The position numbers and the translations under genes were made by a program. A DNA stretch of 64,000 nucleotides from Panacagrimonas perspica (lineage in GTDB: Bacteria > Pseudomonadota > Gammaproteobacteria > Nevskiales > Nevskiaceae), in contig NZ_SOBT01000011.1 in assembly GCF_004364935.1 (NCBI RefSeq), positions 62,001-126,000 of the forward strand, read 5' to 3'. This document shows, in pieces, positions 9,609 through 19,307 of this stretch (position 1 is its first letter; each line of letters starts with the position of its first letter). Below the pieces are notes generated by a model, which was given only the letters and a program-made list of their open reading frames with translations, was not told where the DNA came from and made no database searches.

Positions 9609-10868
9609 ATGACAGCGACTCTGGTTCAGTGGTTGGCTGCAGCGCTGTTCGCCATCGCGCTGATCCATACGTTCTCCACGAAGATCTTCGAGCGGCTGGC
9701 GCACCGCCATCCGCAGCACGAAGGCATCTTCCACTTGCTGGGTGAAGTGGAGGTGGTCTTCGGATTCTGGGCGATGGTGTTGGTGATCGCACTGTTCGCG
9801 ATCGAAGGCAAACAGAGCGCGCTCGGCTACGTGGACTCGCGAAACTTCACGGAGCCGCTGTTCGTGTTCGCGATCATGATCGTCGCTGGGAGCCGCCCGA
9901 TCCTCGAACTGGCGAGCTTGCTGGTGCGGGGAGTCTCCCGTCTGCTACCGATGACGCCGAGCTTGGCCGCGTATTTCACCATTTTGTCGCTGGTGCCCTT
10001 ACTGGGGTCGTTCATAACCGAGCCGGCCGCTATGACGCTGGGCGCGCTGATGCTGCGAGACCGCTTCCTCCACGAGGAGGGGTTGAGCGCCCGCTTCAAG
10101 TACGCCACGCTCGGCGTGCTGTTCGTCAACATCTCCATCGGCGGTGTGTTGACGCCATTTGCTGCGCCACCCGTGCTGATGGTTGCCGGGAAATGGGGCT
10201 GGGACATCGTGTTCATGATGACCCAGTTCGGCTGGAAGGCCGCGATCGCGGTGGCAGTGAACGCCTTGGCTGTAACGCTGCTCTTCCGGAAAGTGCTGGG
10301 CGGAATCAGCGCCATCGACGAGTCCCGCCGGGCGCCGGTACCGGCTTCGATGATGATCGTGAACTCGGCGGTGCTTCTCGGAATCGTCGTATTCGCGCAT
10401 CACCCGGCGTTGTTTCTCGGCCTGCTGCTGTTCTTCATGGGATTCGCCAGCGCCTACCAGCGGCACCAGGGAAGGCTGATCGTGCGTGAAGCGCTGCTGG
10501 TCGCTTTCTTCTTGGCGGGGCTCGTCGTGCTCGGAGGTCTGCAGCAGTGGTGGCTGCAGCCGCTGCTGCTGTCGATGAGTCCTGATGCGGTGTATTTCGG
10601 CGCCACCGGCCTGACCGCACTGACGGACAACGCGGCGCTGACCTACCTGGGATCGCTCGTCGAGGGCCTCACTGACGAATTCAAATACATGCTGGTAGCA
10701 GGAGCGGTTACCGGTGGCGGGCTCACAGTGATCGCCAACGCGCCCAACCCGGCAGGCTTCTCGATCCTGAAGGTCCGCTTCGAGGACGAGACGATCAGTC
10801 CGCTCGGACTGCTGCTCGCCGCACTGCCGCCGACAGCAGTGGCCATCGTGGCCATGCGCTACCTGTGA
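9609..10868 (+). CDS. Putative Na+/H+ antiporter (PF07399-type membrane protein)
   Basis: Polytopic inner-membrane protein of 419 residues with about 10-12 hydrophobic helices. The order and motifs (FHLLGEVEVVFGFWAMVLV, FITEPAAMTLGALMLRD, NISIGGVLTPFAAPPVLMVA, LTALTDNAALTYLGSLVEG, VIANAPNPAGFSIL) match the putative Na+/H+ antiporter family related to ion transporters. An AAGGAGCGA ribosome site precedes ATG 9609. The stop overlaps the otsB start as GTGA, so ion export and trehalose formation appear co-expressed. The substrate is inferred from family only. Confidence 0.82.
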   Translation: MTATLVQWLAAALFAIALIHTFSTKIFERLAHRHPQHEGIFHLLGEVEVVFGFWAMVLVIALFAIEGKQSALGYVDSRNFTEPLFVFAIMIVAGSRPILELASLLVRGVSRLLPMTPSLAAYFTILSLVPLLGSFITEPAAMTLGALMLRDRFLHEEGLSARFKYATLGVLFVNISIGGVLTPFAAPPVLMVAGKWGWDIVFMMTQFGWKAAIAVAVNALAVTLLFRKVLGGISAIDESRRAPVPASMMIVNSAVLLGIVVFAHHPALFLGLLLFFMGFASAYQRHQGRLIVREALLVAFFLAGLVVLGGLQQWWLQPLLLSMSPDAVYFGATGLTALTDNAALTYLGSLVEGLTDEFKYMLVAGAVTGGGLTVIANAPNPAGFSILKVRFEDETISPLGLLLAALPPTAVAIVAMRYL

Positions 10869-11647
10869 CTCCGCATCCGCCCGACACAGGGCCGCCGCCG
10901 CCGCTGCTGACGCGCCGCAATGCCCTGTTTCTCGACCTGGACGGGACGCTCCTGGAACTTGCGTCCACACCGGACGCCGTCGTGGTGCCCCAGGATCTGA
11001 GCGCACTGCTCGCCTCGCTCGCATCAGCGCTGGGGGGTGCCCTCGCAATCGTTACCGGCCGCGCACTCGAAACCGTCGATGCGCTCTTGCGGCCATGGAC
11101 GGTCATCGGTGCGGGCTTGCACGGCGCGGAGTACCGCTTGCCCGGCATGCGCACGATCGATCGTCTGCCACTGCTGCCCGTGCGAAACATTGTCGAGCAA
11201 TTGCGCTCACGTTTTGCATCCGTGCCGGGGGTTCTTGTCGAGGACAAAGAACACTCGGTGGCCTTGCACTACCGGCTGGCGCCTGAAAGACGTGAGGAAT
11301 GCGAGTCGGCAATGCTCGCGGTCACCTGCCAACGCACGGACCTGCGATTGATGCACGGGCACTGCGTCATCGAAGCGCTTCCGGCCGCCGCGGACAAGGG
11401 CAGCGCGATCCTGAGGCTCCTGCAGCGCGCGCCGTTCGAATTCCGCGTACCCGTGTTTCTGGGTGACGATGTTACCGACGAGGAGGCGTTTCCTGTGGTA
11501 TCGGGTTGCGGGGGCATGAGCGTGCGCGTAGGCGCGAGCTCCCCCCGGGCTACCCACATCTTGTCATCGCCATCCGACGTGCTGCGTTGGTTGCGCGCCA
11601 GTCTCACCGCGCTGGAGGCCGCGTATGGCAAAGCTTCAGAACCTTGA
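10865..11647 (+). CDS. otsB: Trehalose-6-phosphate phosphatase
   Basis: HAD-superfamily phosphatase of 260 residues that removes phosphate from trehalose-6-phosphate. The nucleophile motif FLDLDGTLLE lies at about residues 22-31, motif II is IVTGR, and the acidic motif GDDVTDEEAF is near residue 208. VIEALPAAADKGSAI is the usual OtsB lysine region. It starts with GTG 10865, overlapping the antiporter stop, and its end overlaps the GH15 gene by 23 bases. The cytosolic product partners the upstream synthase. Confidence 0.93.
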   Translation: MTPHPPDTGPPPPLLTRRNALFLDLDGTLLELASTPDAVVVPQDLSALLASLASALGGALAIVTGRALETVDALLRPWTVIGAGLHGAEYRLPGMRTIDRLPLLPVRNIVEQLRSRFASVPGVLVEDKEHSVALHYRLAPERREECESAMLAVTCQRTDLRLMHGHCVIEALPAAADKGSAILRLLQRAPFEFRVPVFLGDDVTDEEAFPVVSGCGGMSVRVGASSPRATHILSSPSDVLRWLRASLTALEAAYGKASEP

Positions 11648-13421
11648 GTTGGGCGTCATCGGCAACTGCGGTATAGCGGCCCTGATCGACCGGGAAGCGA
11701 GCGTGCAGTGGTGCTGCCTTCCGAGATTCGACGGAGACCCGGTGTTCTGCGCGCTGGTGGACGGCGCGGATCCGGGACGGGTCGACGGGCAATGGAGCAT
11801 CGTGCTCGAAGGAAGCGAGCGCGGGGAGCAGGTCTACGAGCACAACACGGCCGTCCTGGTCACGCGCCTGTTCGCGTCCGATGGGAGCGCCATCGAGATC
11901 GTCGATTTTTGTCCGCGCTTTGAGGCGCGTGGGCGGATGTTCCGACCGCAGATGCTGGTGCGACGGGTTCGCCGCCTCGCAGGACGTCCGCGCATCCGAG
12001 TGCGTCTGCGCCCGCGTTTTGGATACGGCGCGGTGGGGCCTGTCATCACGCACGGGTCCAATCACGTGCGCTATCAGGGGCCGGCCTTCACCTTGCGCCT
12101 GACCACGGATGCGCCGGTAACGTACGTGCTTGACGAAACTGCGTTCCTGGTCGACGAGCCGCTGAATTTCTTGCTCGGCCCTGATGAAACGATCGAGGAG
12201 GGGTTGGATCACCTCGCGCGGCATTTCCACGAATCGACGGCGCGCTACTGGCAGCAGTGGACGCGGCGCCTGGCCTTGCCACTCGAATGGCAGCAGGCGG
12301 TGATCCGCGCGGCGATCACACTCAAGCTGTCCACCTACGAGGACACGGGCGCCATCGTCGCGGCAATGACCACGAGCATCCCCGAAGCACCCGGAACCCA
12401 GCGCAACTGGGATTACCGCTACTGCTGGTTGCGCGACGCGTTCTTCGTGGTACGTGCACTCAACTCCCTGTCCGCGGTCGAAGCGATGGAGCTGTATCTG
12501 CGTTACTTCGAGAATCTGGTCGTGGACGCACCCGACGGGCACCTGCAGCCGGTCTACGGCATCGGCTTGGAGCGCGCGCTCACGGAGCGTCACGCCGAGT
12601 GTCTTGGCGGATACCGTGGCATGGGTCCGGTGCGGATCGGCAATCAGGCTTACGAGCATTTCCAGCATGACGTCTATGGCAACGTGATCCTGGCTGCTAC
12701 GCAGTCCTTCTTCGACGAGCGCCTGATGCGCACCGCCGGACACGAGGAGTTCGCTCGCCTCGAATCGGTGGGGGATCAGGCGTTCCGCGTGCATGCCCTC
12801 TCGGATGCGGGCATGTGGGAGTTGCGCACGCGTGCGCGCGTCCACACGTCTTCGACGCTCATGTGTTGGGCTGCCTGCGATCGCCTTGGCAAGATCGCGC
12901 TGCACTTGGGGCTGACGGAGCGGGCGGTGCACTGGCAGCAGCGCGCAGAGATCATTCGTGCCGCGATCGACACCCACGCCTGGAACGCCGAAGCCAACTC
13001 GTACGTGGAGAGCTTCGGCGGAGCCGATGTCGAGGCCGGCCTGCTGCTGATGGTGGAGGTGGGATTCGTCGCGGCGCAGGACCCCCGGTTCCTGGGCACG
13101 CTCGCGGCCGTCGAAAACCGCCTGCGTCGCGGCCCCTACCTGTTCCGGTACGCGCAGGCCGATGACTTCGGCATGCCGGAGACGGCGTTCAACATCTGCA
13201 CGTTCTGGTATCTGGATGCGCTCGCGAAGGTCGGCCGCCGGGACGAGGCGCGGGAGCTTTTCGAGAATATGCTGGCCCGACGCAATCACCTCGGATTGTT
13301 GTCGGAAGATGTGCATCCCCAGACCGGCGAACTCTGGGGCAACTATCCGCAAACCTATTCGCTGGTAGGCATCATCAACGCGGCGACTCGGCTGTCTCGG
13401 GACTGGGAGGACGCAGTCTGA
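11625..13421 (+). CDS. Glycoside hydrolase family 15 protein (glucoamylase/trehalase type), copy 1
   Basis: 598-residue GH15 enzyme with the usual N-terminal beta domain (ELGVIGNCGIAALIDREAS, VQWCCLPRFDGDPVFCALVD) and an (alpha/alpha)6 barrel. Barrel landmarks are AAMTTSIPEAPGTQRNWDYR, YCWLRDAFF and the late acid region LGLLSEDVHPQTGELWGNYPQ. Bacterial GH15 members hydrolyse alpha-glucans or trehalose. The overlap with otsB makes trehalose cleavage or glucan trimming likely here, but sequence alone does not settle the substrate. No signal peptide is seen, so it is cytosolic. Confidence 0.88.
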   Translation: MAKLQNLELGVIGNCGIAALIDREASVQWCCLPRFDGDPVFCALVDGADPGRVDGQWSIVLEGSERGEQVYEHNTAVLVTRLFASDGSAIEIVDFCPRFEARGRMFRPQMLVRRVRRLAGRPRIRVRLRPRFGYGAVGPVITHGSNHVRYQGPAFTLRLTTDAPVTYVLDETAFLVDEPLNFLLGPDETIEEGLDHLARHFHESTARYWQQWTRRLALPLEWQQAVIRAAITLKLSTYEDTGAIVAAMTTSIPEAPGTQRNWDYRYCWLRDAFFVVRALNSLSAVEAMELYLRYFENLVVDAPDGHLQPVYGIGLERALTERHAECLGGYRGMGPVRIGNQAYEHFQHDVYGNVILAATQSFFDERLMRTAGHEEFARLESVGDQAFRVHALSDAGMWELRTRARVHTSSTLMCWAACDRLGKIALHLGLTERAVHWQQRAEIIRAAIDTHAWNAEANSYVESFGGADVEAGLLLMVEVGFVAAQDPRFLGTLAAVENRLRRGPYLFRYAQADDFGMPETAFNICTFWYLDALAKVGRRDEARELFENMLARRNHLGLLSEDVHPQTGELWGNYPQTYSLVGIINAATRLSRDWEDAV

Positions 13422-13538
13422 GCGAAGTTCGGGATCGTTGCCCCATGAATGTCGAGCAGTGAGCCAGCTTTCATCGCCTGTCAGGCGACGACGAGTGTCG
13501 GCGATTAATCGATCCACAGCATCGCGCGAACTCCCTCA

Positions 13539-15032
13539 ATGACCTCCTGGACCGCACACCCGAGCACTCGCCTTCATCGCTTCGTAGCGGTGCAACGCAT
13601 TACGGGCTTTCTGCTGATGATCTTCAGCTTCACCATGGTTCCGCCCATCGTCGTGGATCAGCTTTACGAGGGCACCACGACGGGCCCATTTCTGACAGCT
13701 CTGTGGATCACGTTCGTGACGGGGGCCGTCATCTGGTGGCCCGCCCGCAAGGAGCGTGCTGAACTTAAGACGCGTGACGGCTTTTTGATCACCGTTCTTT
13801 TCTGGGCGGTTCTCGGAATCTTTGGCGCGATTCCGTTGATCCTCACCCATGCGGCTTGGCACTCCTATACCGATGCCATATTCGAGTCCGTATCCGGACT
13901 GACAACTACGGGAGCCACCACGGTCGCAAGGGGGTTGGATGATCTCCCGCACGCGCTCAACTTCTACCGGGCGCAGCTGCATTGGCTCGGCGGCATGGGA
14001 ATCATCGTGCTTGCGGTTGCCGTCCTTCCGATGCTGGGGGTCGGCGGCATGCAGCTATATAGGGCCGAGACTCCAGGGCCGATGAAAAATGCCAAGCTGA
14101 CCCCGCGCATCACCGAGACTGCGCGGGTCCTTTGGTTGGTTTACGTGACCCTCACGGCCGTGTGCGGCTTGGTCTATTACGCACTGGGCATGACAGCGTT
14201 CGACGCGGTTATACACGCGTTATCGACCTTGGCAACTGGAGGGTTTTCTAGCCACGACGCCAGTATTGGATTTTTCCAAAATCCCATACTCGAGTGGGCT
14301 GTAATGTTGTTCATGCTGTTGGGAACGATCAATTTCGCGACTCATTTTGCAGTTTGGCGCAGTCGCAGCGTGCGCTCCTATTGGAGAGACAGCGAATTCC
14401 GCACCAGTCTGTCCGTGATCCTGTTGTTTTCAGCTCTCGTCGCGCTGCCGCTGATCCTGACTGCTACGTTCAGCGATCCGCTCGTGTCGGTGCGAAAGAG
14501 CGTGTTTCATGTCATTTCTTACGGAACGACGACGGGATTTACCACGTCGGATTCGAGCGTCTGGCCCAGCTATGCCCCTCTAATGCTGATACTCGCCGGC
14601 TTTATGGTGGGATGCGCCGGATCGACATCGGGCGGCGTGAAGATGGTTCGTCTAATGCTGTTTGTGAAGCAGGCGATGCGAGAAGTGAAACGACTGGTCC
14701 ATCCGTCAGCCCAGCTCCCCATTAAGCTAGAAGGAAAGGTGGTGGACGATGCGGTTGTTTACGCAGTGGGCGGCTTCTTCTCCGTGTATATCGGCTTCAC
14801 GATCGTACTCACGTTCGCCATGATCTCAACGGGTCTGGACCCGGTGGTCGCATTTTCGGCCGTCTCAGCCTGCATTAACAACATGGGACCAGGCCTGGGC
14901 CCACTCGCCGGCTCGATGGCTGGGGTAAGCGAAGCCGGAAAATGGATTCTGATATTCACGATGCTGCTGGGCAGACTTGAAATCTTTACTCTGCTGATCG
15001 TGCTGAATCCCGGCTTTTGGAGACGTTGGTAA
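13539..15032 (+). CDS. trkH: TrkH-family potassium uptake protein
   Basis: Inner-membrane K+ transporter subunit of 497 residues. It shows the fourfold M1-P-M2 layout, with filter segments SVSGLTTTGATTV, LSTLATGGFSSHD, YGTTTGFTTSD and SACINNMGPGLG, and the GCAGSTSGGVKMVR signature of TrkH/KtrB proteins. It follows the GH15 gene by about 120 bp on the same strand. No trkA partner is adjacent; the RCK channel at 3238 is the nearest RCK-domain protein. Several parts use more A/T-ending codons than the neighbours, which could indicate a separate origin. Confidence 0.93.
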   Translation: MTSWTAHPSTRLHRFVAVQRITGFLLMIFSFTMVPPIVVDQLYEGTTTGPFLTALWITFVTGAVIWWPARKERAELKTRDGFLITVLFWAVLGIFGAIPLILTHAAWHSYTDAIFESVSGLTTTGATTVARGLDDLPHALNFYRAQLHWLGGMGIIVLAVAVLPMLGVGGMQLYRAETPGPMKNAKLTPRITETARVLWLVYVTLTAVCGLVYYALGMTAFDAVIHALSTLATGGFSSHDASIGFFQNPILEWAVMLFMLLGTINFATHFAVWRSRSVRSYWRDSEFRTSLSVILLFSALVALPLILTATFSDPLVSVRKSVFHVISYGTTTGFTTSDSSVWPSYAPLMLILAGFMVGCAGSTSGGVKMVRLMLFVKQAMREVKRLVHPSAQLPIKLEGKVVDDAVVYAVGGFFSVYIGFTIVLTFAMISTGLDPVVAFSAVSACINNMGPGLGPLAGSMAGVSEAGKWILIFTMLLGRLEIFTLLIVLNPGFWRRW

Positions 15033-15529
15033 TGAGCTGTCGTCGAGCGAACGTTCTCGTCGACGGTTGATCGCTCCATTGTCGATCGGGTTCTTCCTGT
15101 GAGACGTATTTTTGACTGGGGTGCAGAAAAGCGCTGCGTCTCTTCCGCAACCTGATTCTGTAGGGAGTCCGTTTTTCCCTTTGGCTTCGAGGTCGCAGAC
15201 ACCACCTAGCTTCTTGAGACCGGATGTCGGCGAAGTGCTGCTCTTGGCACGACTGAGCCGACCTGTGGGGAGGCGTGGGACAGCCTGAGCCGACTTCGCA
15301 CCCTCGATCCGTTTGATCTCAAGCAGAGAGATCGCTCTGCGACTCAGAACGCCGCTGCATACGGCTTGGCGGCAACGCGTCCTCGCTGTAGCCCTTCGTC
15401 GGTCCTCTGCTATCTACGCCTCGCTTTGGGGGTTACAACGCACGCGCAGGTCGCGAGCGCGCCGCACACCCCGGGTGCGCGTGGTGTCTCCAGTGGCGAC
15501 CCGGGACTGCTTCATGCGACCGGTTTGGC
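15033..15529. other. Intergenic region before glucose dehydrogenase
   Basis: About 500 bases with no supported gene. Short open frames on both strands show no family features. The promoter of the dehydrogenase-GH15 pair should lie here, but I see no clear consensus. Confidence 0.4.
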
Positions 15530-16609
15530 ATGGACATCTCCCTTTTCCCCACGAGCCGCGCTCTCACGGTGGTCCCCGGCCGACGGAACTCGGCGAAGCT
15601 CGAAGTGCTCGCGGGCCCGACGGGCAACGGCGTGATTGTCGCCAGGACTTTGGCGATTGGCATTTGTGGGACTGATTTCGAAATCCTCTCGGGCACCTAC
15701 GGATGGGCACCGCCTGACGTGGAGCGACTCGTCATCGGACACGAGTCGATCGCTCGCGTGGTCGAGGCACCGGCGTCATCGGGTCTCACGGCGGGGGATC
15801 TGATCGTCGGCATCGTGCGTCGGCCAGATCCCGTGCCGTGTCCCTGCTGTGCCGCCGGCGAGTGGGATATGTGCAGGAACGGGCAATACACCGAGCGCGG
15901 CATCAAGGAACTCGACGGGTTCGCGGCCGAGTGGATCCGGGTCGAGCCGGCGTTCGCGGTCAAGGTAGATGCGACGCTCGGGTTCCTCGGGGTACTGCTC
16001 GAACCGGCGAGCGTAGTGGCAAAGGCGTGGGACCACGTAGAACGCATCGGCGGACGCGCACGCTGCTGGAATCCGCGAACCGTTCTCGTCACCGGCGCAG
16101 GCCCGATCGGCCTGCTCGCCGCGCTGCTGGGTAAGCAACGAGGCCTCGATGTCCATGTGTTCGATCGCGCCGAGGACGGCGTCAAGCCCGCCCTCGTCCG
16201 GGACCTGGGCGGCCACTATCACTCTGGCAACATCCGCGCTCTGCGCTCTCTGGAGCCTGACATCGTGATCGAATGCACCGGGGCCGCACCGATCGTGATG
16301 GACGCACTCGAGCACACCGCGCGTGCGGGCATCGTGTGTCTGGCGGGCGTTTCCTCCGGTGGACATCGACTCAGCCTGGACATGGGGGTGCTCAACCGGC
16401 AGATCGTTCTGGAGAACGATGTCGTATTCGGATCCGTCAATGCCAACCGCAGCCACTACGAGATGGCCGCGAGCGCGCTGGCGAGCGCGGATCGAGGCTG
16501 GCTCAACCGGATCATCACGCGGCGTGTAGCCCTCGAACAGTGGCGTGACGCGTTCGAGCGGCGGCCGGGCGACGTCAAGGTGGTCCTCGAGTTCGAGGCT
16601 GAAACGTGA
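15530..16609 (+). CDS. gdh: Glucose 1-dehydrogenase, zinc-dependent MDR family
   Basis: Medium-chain dehydrogenase of 359 residues predicted to oxidise glucose to gluconolactone with NAD(P). Catalytic zinc residues appear in IGICGTDFEIL and GHESIARVV. The structural zinc cluster is at PCPCCAAGEWDMC. The Rossmann motif is GAGPIGLLAA, and the C-terminal glucose-dehydrogenase domain has ENDVVFGSVNANRSHYE, typical of archaeal/theta-type glucose dehydrogenases. The ATG lies after a gap of about 500 bp. Its stop overlaps the next GH15 gene as GTGA, so glucose released by GH15 may be oxidised by this enzyme. Confidence 0.88.
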   Translation: MDISLFPTSRALTVVPGRRNSAKLEVLAGPTGNGVIVARTLAIGICGTDFEILSGTYGWAPPDVERLVIGHESIARVVEAPASSGLTAGDLIVGIVRRPDPVPCPCCAAGEWDMCRNGQYTERGIKELDGFAAEWIRVEPAFAVKVDATLGFLGVLLEPASVVAKAWDHVERIGGRARCWNPRTVLVTGAGPIGLLAALLGKQRGLDVHVFDRAEDGVKPALVRDLGGHYHSGNIRALRSLEPDIVIECTGAAPIVMDALEHTARAGIVCLAGVSSGGHRLSLDMGVLNRQIVLENDVVFGSVNANRSHYEMAASALASADRGWLNRIITRRVALEQWRDAFERRPGDVKVVLEFEAET

Positions 16610-18414
16610 GTTCGCGGATCGAGGACTACGCGCTGATCGGAGATTGCCAGACGGCCGCGCTGGTCGGACGCGACGGGTCCATCGACTGGCTGTGCTGGCC
16701 GCGGTTCGATTCCGACGCGTGCTTCGCGGCGCTGCTGGGGACCCCGGAGCACGGCCGATGGCGAATCGCGCCGGCCGCCACCGACGTCGCAACCCATCGC
16801 AGCTACCGGGGCGACACGCTGATTCTCGAGACCACTCACCGCACTCCGGAAGGCGAGGTGACGGTCATCGACTTCATGCCGCCGCGCGGATCGGCCTCGG
16901 ACGTCGTGCGCCTGGTCCGGGGCGACCGTGGACGTGTGGCGATGTGTATGGAGCTGGTCGTGCGTTTCGGATACGGAGCACAGGTTCCCTGGGTCACGCG
17001 CGCAGCCGACGGCTCGCTGCGGGCGGTGTGCGGCGCAGAGCGGGTCGTGCTGCGAACGCCGGTTGGCCTGCGCGGCGAAGGCGCGTCCACCGTCGCGGCG
17101 TTCGAGATCGGCGTCGGGCAGGTCGTTCCCTTCGTCCTGACCCACGGTTCGTCGTGGGGCGAGCCGCCGGGGCCGATTGACCCGCACGACGCACTGTCCT
17201 CGACCGAAGCGTTCTGGAACGACTGGATGAGCCGCTGTAGTCCGGAAGCTCCGCCAGCGGTGCGCCGCTCGCTGGTGACGCTCAAGGCTCTGACGTACGC
17301 CCCGTCCGGCGGGATCGTGGCCGCACCGACGACCTCGCTGCCCGAACAGATCGGCGGCCGGCGGAACTGGGACTACCGGTTCTGCTGGGTGCGCGATGCG
17401 ACCCTTTCCCTGCTGGCGCTGATGAATGCCGGCTACTACGAGGAAGCACACGACTGGCGCGACTGGCTCCTGCGTGCGGTTGCGGGCAACCCTAAGCGGA
17501 TGCAGATCATGTATGGCGTCGGCGGAGAGTCGCGTCTGCCGGAGTGGGTGGCGGAATGGCTGCCCGGCTACGAGCAATCGGCGCCCGTCCGAATTGGCAA
17601 TGCTGCCCACTCGCAGCTGCAGCTCGACGTGTATGGCGAGCTGATGGACGCGCTGCATCATTCCCGCCGCGGCGGGTTGACGGGCAGCGAGCCAGCATGG
17701 GCGCTGCAACGCGCGCTGATGAATTCGCTGGAGCAGATCTGGGAGCGACCCGACGCCGGCATTTGGGAGGTCCGCAACGAACCGATGCACTTCACCTATT
17801 CAAAGGTGATGGCCTGGGTGGCGCTGGATCGTGCGGTCAAGGGCGTCCAAGACTTCGGACTGTCGGGGCCGGTGGCGCGGTGGACCGCGCTGCGCGACCA
17901 CATCCATCGCGACGTCTGCGCGCGCGGCTACGATGCCTCGCGTAACACGTTCGTCCGCTCGTACGGAAGTTCGGACCTGGACGCCAGCCTTCTGCTGCTC
18001 CCGCAACTCGGCTTTCTGCCCTGTGACGACGCGCGCATTCTCGGCACCATCGCGGCGATCGAACGCGAATTGCTCGTCGACGGCTTTGTGCTGCGGTACC
18101 GGACGGATAATGTCGACGATGGCCTGCCGCCCGGCGAAGGGGCGTTTCTCGCGTGTACGTTCTGGCTTGTCGACGCCTGGGTCCTCACCGGCCGGCGTGA
18201 GGAGGCGCAGCGCCTTTTCGAGCGGCTGTGCGGTTTGGCCAATGACGTCGGTCTTCTTGCAGAGGAATACGACGTCGAGCGGCGCCGGCTCGTGGGGAAT
18301 TTTCCGCAGGCCTTCTCGCACATCGCCCTGATCAACAGCGCCTTCAACCTCGCCCGCACTTCGAAGCCGGCCGAGCAGCGCGCAGGACACGAGCGCGAAT
18401 TTTCGCCCACTTGA
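16606..18414 (+). CDS. Glycoside hydrolase family 15 protein, copy 2
   Basis: 602-residue GH15 protein. It opens with RIEDYALIGDCQTAALVGRD and SIDWLCWPRFDSDACFAALL, the standard bacterial GH15 N terminus. The barrel shows AAPTTSLPEQIGGRRNWDYR, FCWVRDATLSLLALM, PVRIGNAAHSQLQLDVYGEL and the late acid region VGLLAEEYDVERRRLVGNFP. It differs clearly from copy 1, so this is not a recent duplication. It starts with GTG 16606 overlapping the dehydrogenase stop. No signal peptide is seen. The likely substrate is trehalose, maltooligosaccharide or glycogen-derived glucan; I cannot choose between them. Confidence 0.88.
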   Translation: MSSRIEDYALIGDCQTAALVGRDGSIDWLCWPRFDSDACFAALLGTPEHGRWRIAPAATDVATHRSYRGDTLILETTHRTPEGEVTVIDFMPPRGSASDVVRLVRGDRGRVAMCMELVVRFGYGAQVPWVTRAADGSLRAVCGAERVVLRTPVGLRGEGASTVAAFEIGVGQVVPFVLTHGSSWGEPPGPIDPHDALSSTEAFWNDWMSRCSPEAPPAVRRSLVTLKALTYAPSGGIVAAPTTSLPEQIGGRRNWDYRFCWVRDATLSLLALMNAGYYEEAHDWRDWLLRAVAGNPKRMQIMYGVGGESRLPEWVAEWLPGYEQSAPVRIGNAAHSQLQLDVYGELMDALHHSRRGGLTGSEPAWALQRALMNSLEQIWERPDAGIWEVRNEPMHFTYSKVMAWVALDRAVKGVQDFGLSGPVARWTALRDHIHRDVCARGYDASRNTFVRSYGSSDLDASLLLLPQLGFLPCDDARILGTIAAIERELLVDGFVLRYRTDNVDDGLPPGEGAFLACTFWLVDAWVLTGRREEAQRLFERLCGLANDVGLLAEEYDVERRRLVGNFPQAFSHIALINSAFNLARTSKPAEQRAGHEREFSPT

Positions 18415-18460
18415 GCGGCGCCCGAATGTCCCGCCGCGCCTGATCATAAGAACCCTGGCC

Positions 18461-19193
18461 ATGACCCGGACCCAATCCCGCCATGCCGTCCTGTTCCGTA
18501 TGGTGATGGAAAAACGTCTGTCCCTTCGGCTTGAAGTCGCTCGACCTGCTGCAACGGCGGGGATTCAGCGCGGAGGATCACCCTCTCCAGACGCGCGAAG
18601 AAACGACGCGTTCATAGGCGACAACGGGGTCGAGACAACGCCGCAGACCTTCATCGATGGCAGGCGAGTCAGAGGATACGACGACCTGCGGCGATTCTTC
18701 GAGGAGAAGGTCCTCGCATCTGACGCCACCAGCTACCGCCCCGTCATCGTCGTCTTCGCCATGGCTCCCGTGATGGCTGCGCGAGTACCTGGTACGCGAG
18801 CCGCGGGCTGCCGACGATGGTGCTGATCGAGCATTTCGCGTCGATTGACGTGTGCATTCTGGCGATCCAGAAGCTGCAGGATCTCGAAGGCTTTTCGACG
18901 ATGTTCGTCTGCTATGACCTGCTCGCGCGCCGCCGGTGCAATACGCCTACCTGTATCCCTTCGCCGAAGCCCTGTCTGGCCTGCTCATGCTCGCCGGCGC
19001 GGTGCCCTGGATATCCGCGCCGCTCGCGCTCGTCATCAGTGGGGTCAGCGCCGCCTCCGTGGCCTATGCCGTCTAGGACCAGAAACGCCAACTGAAGTGC
19101 GCGTGCGTTGGCGGCGGATCAGAGGTGCCGCTCGGCTTCGTGTCCCTCAGCGAGAACCTTTTGATGATTGGCATGGGCCTGTGGACGCTCTAA
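18461..19193 (+). pseudogene. Frameshifted glutaredoxin-MauE/DoxX membrane fusion gene
   Basis: Remnant of a redox protein that joined a glutaredoxin-like domain to a MauE-type membrane domain. Pieces of one protein appear in order but in different frames. CPFGLKSLDLLQRRGFSAED (from about 18517) is followed, in another frame, by GVETTPQTFIDGRRVRGYDD and LRRFFEEKV. Then come DVCILAIQKLQDLEGFSTMF and VCYDLLARR. After a further shift comes VQYAYLYPFAEALSGLLMLA. A TAG interrupts the last part just before DQKRQLKCACVGGGSEVPLG and LSENLLMIGMGLWTL. At least three frameshifts plus one stop mean no intact product. Very high frequency of errors in assembly is the alternative. Confidence 0.8.
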
Positions 19194-19307
19194 GGAATGG
19201 TGCACCGCACGTCCTGAAGCGAACCGGCAAAGCCTGACCGTACCCCCATCGCTCACGCGACCCATCGCGAAAGAGCATCGAAGGGGTGTGGACCTCGCCC
19301 TTGCCTG

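Noticed and set aside
11604-13517. 637-residue open frame antisense to the first GH15 gene
   Set aside because: No motifs; GH15 landmarks are unambiguous on the plus strand.
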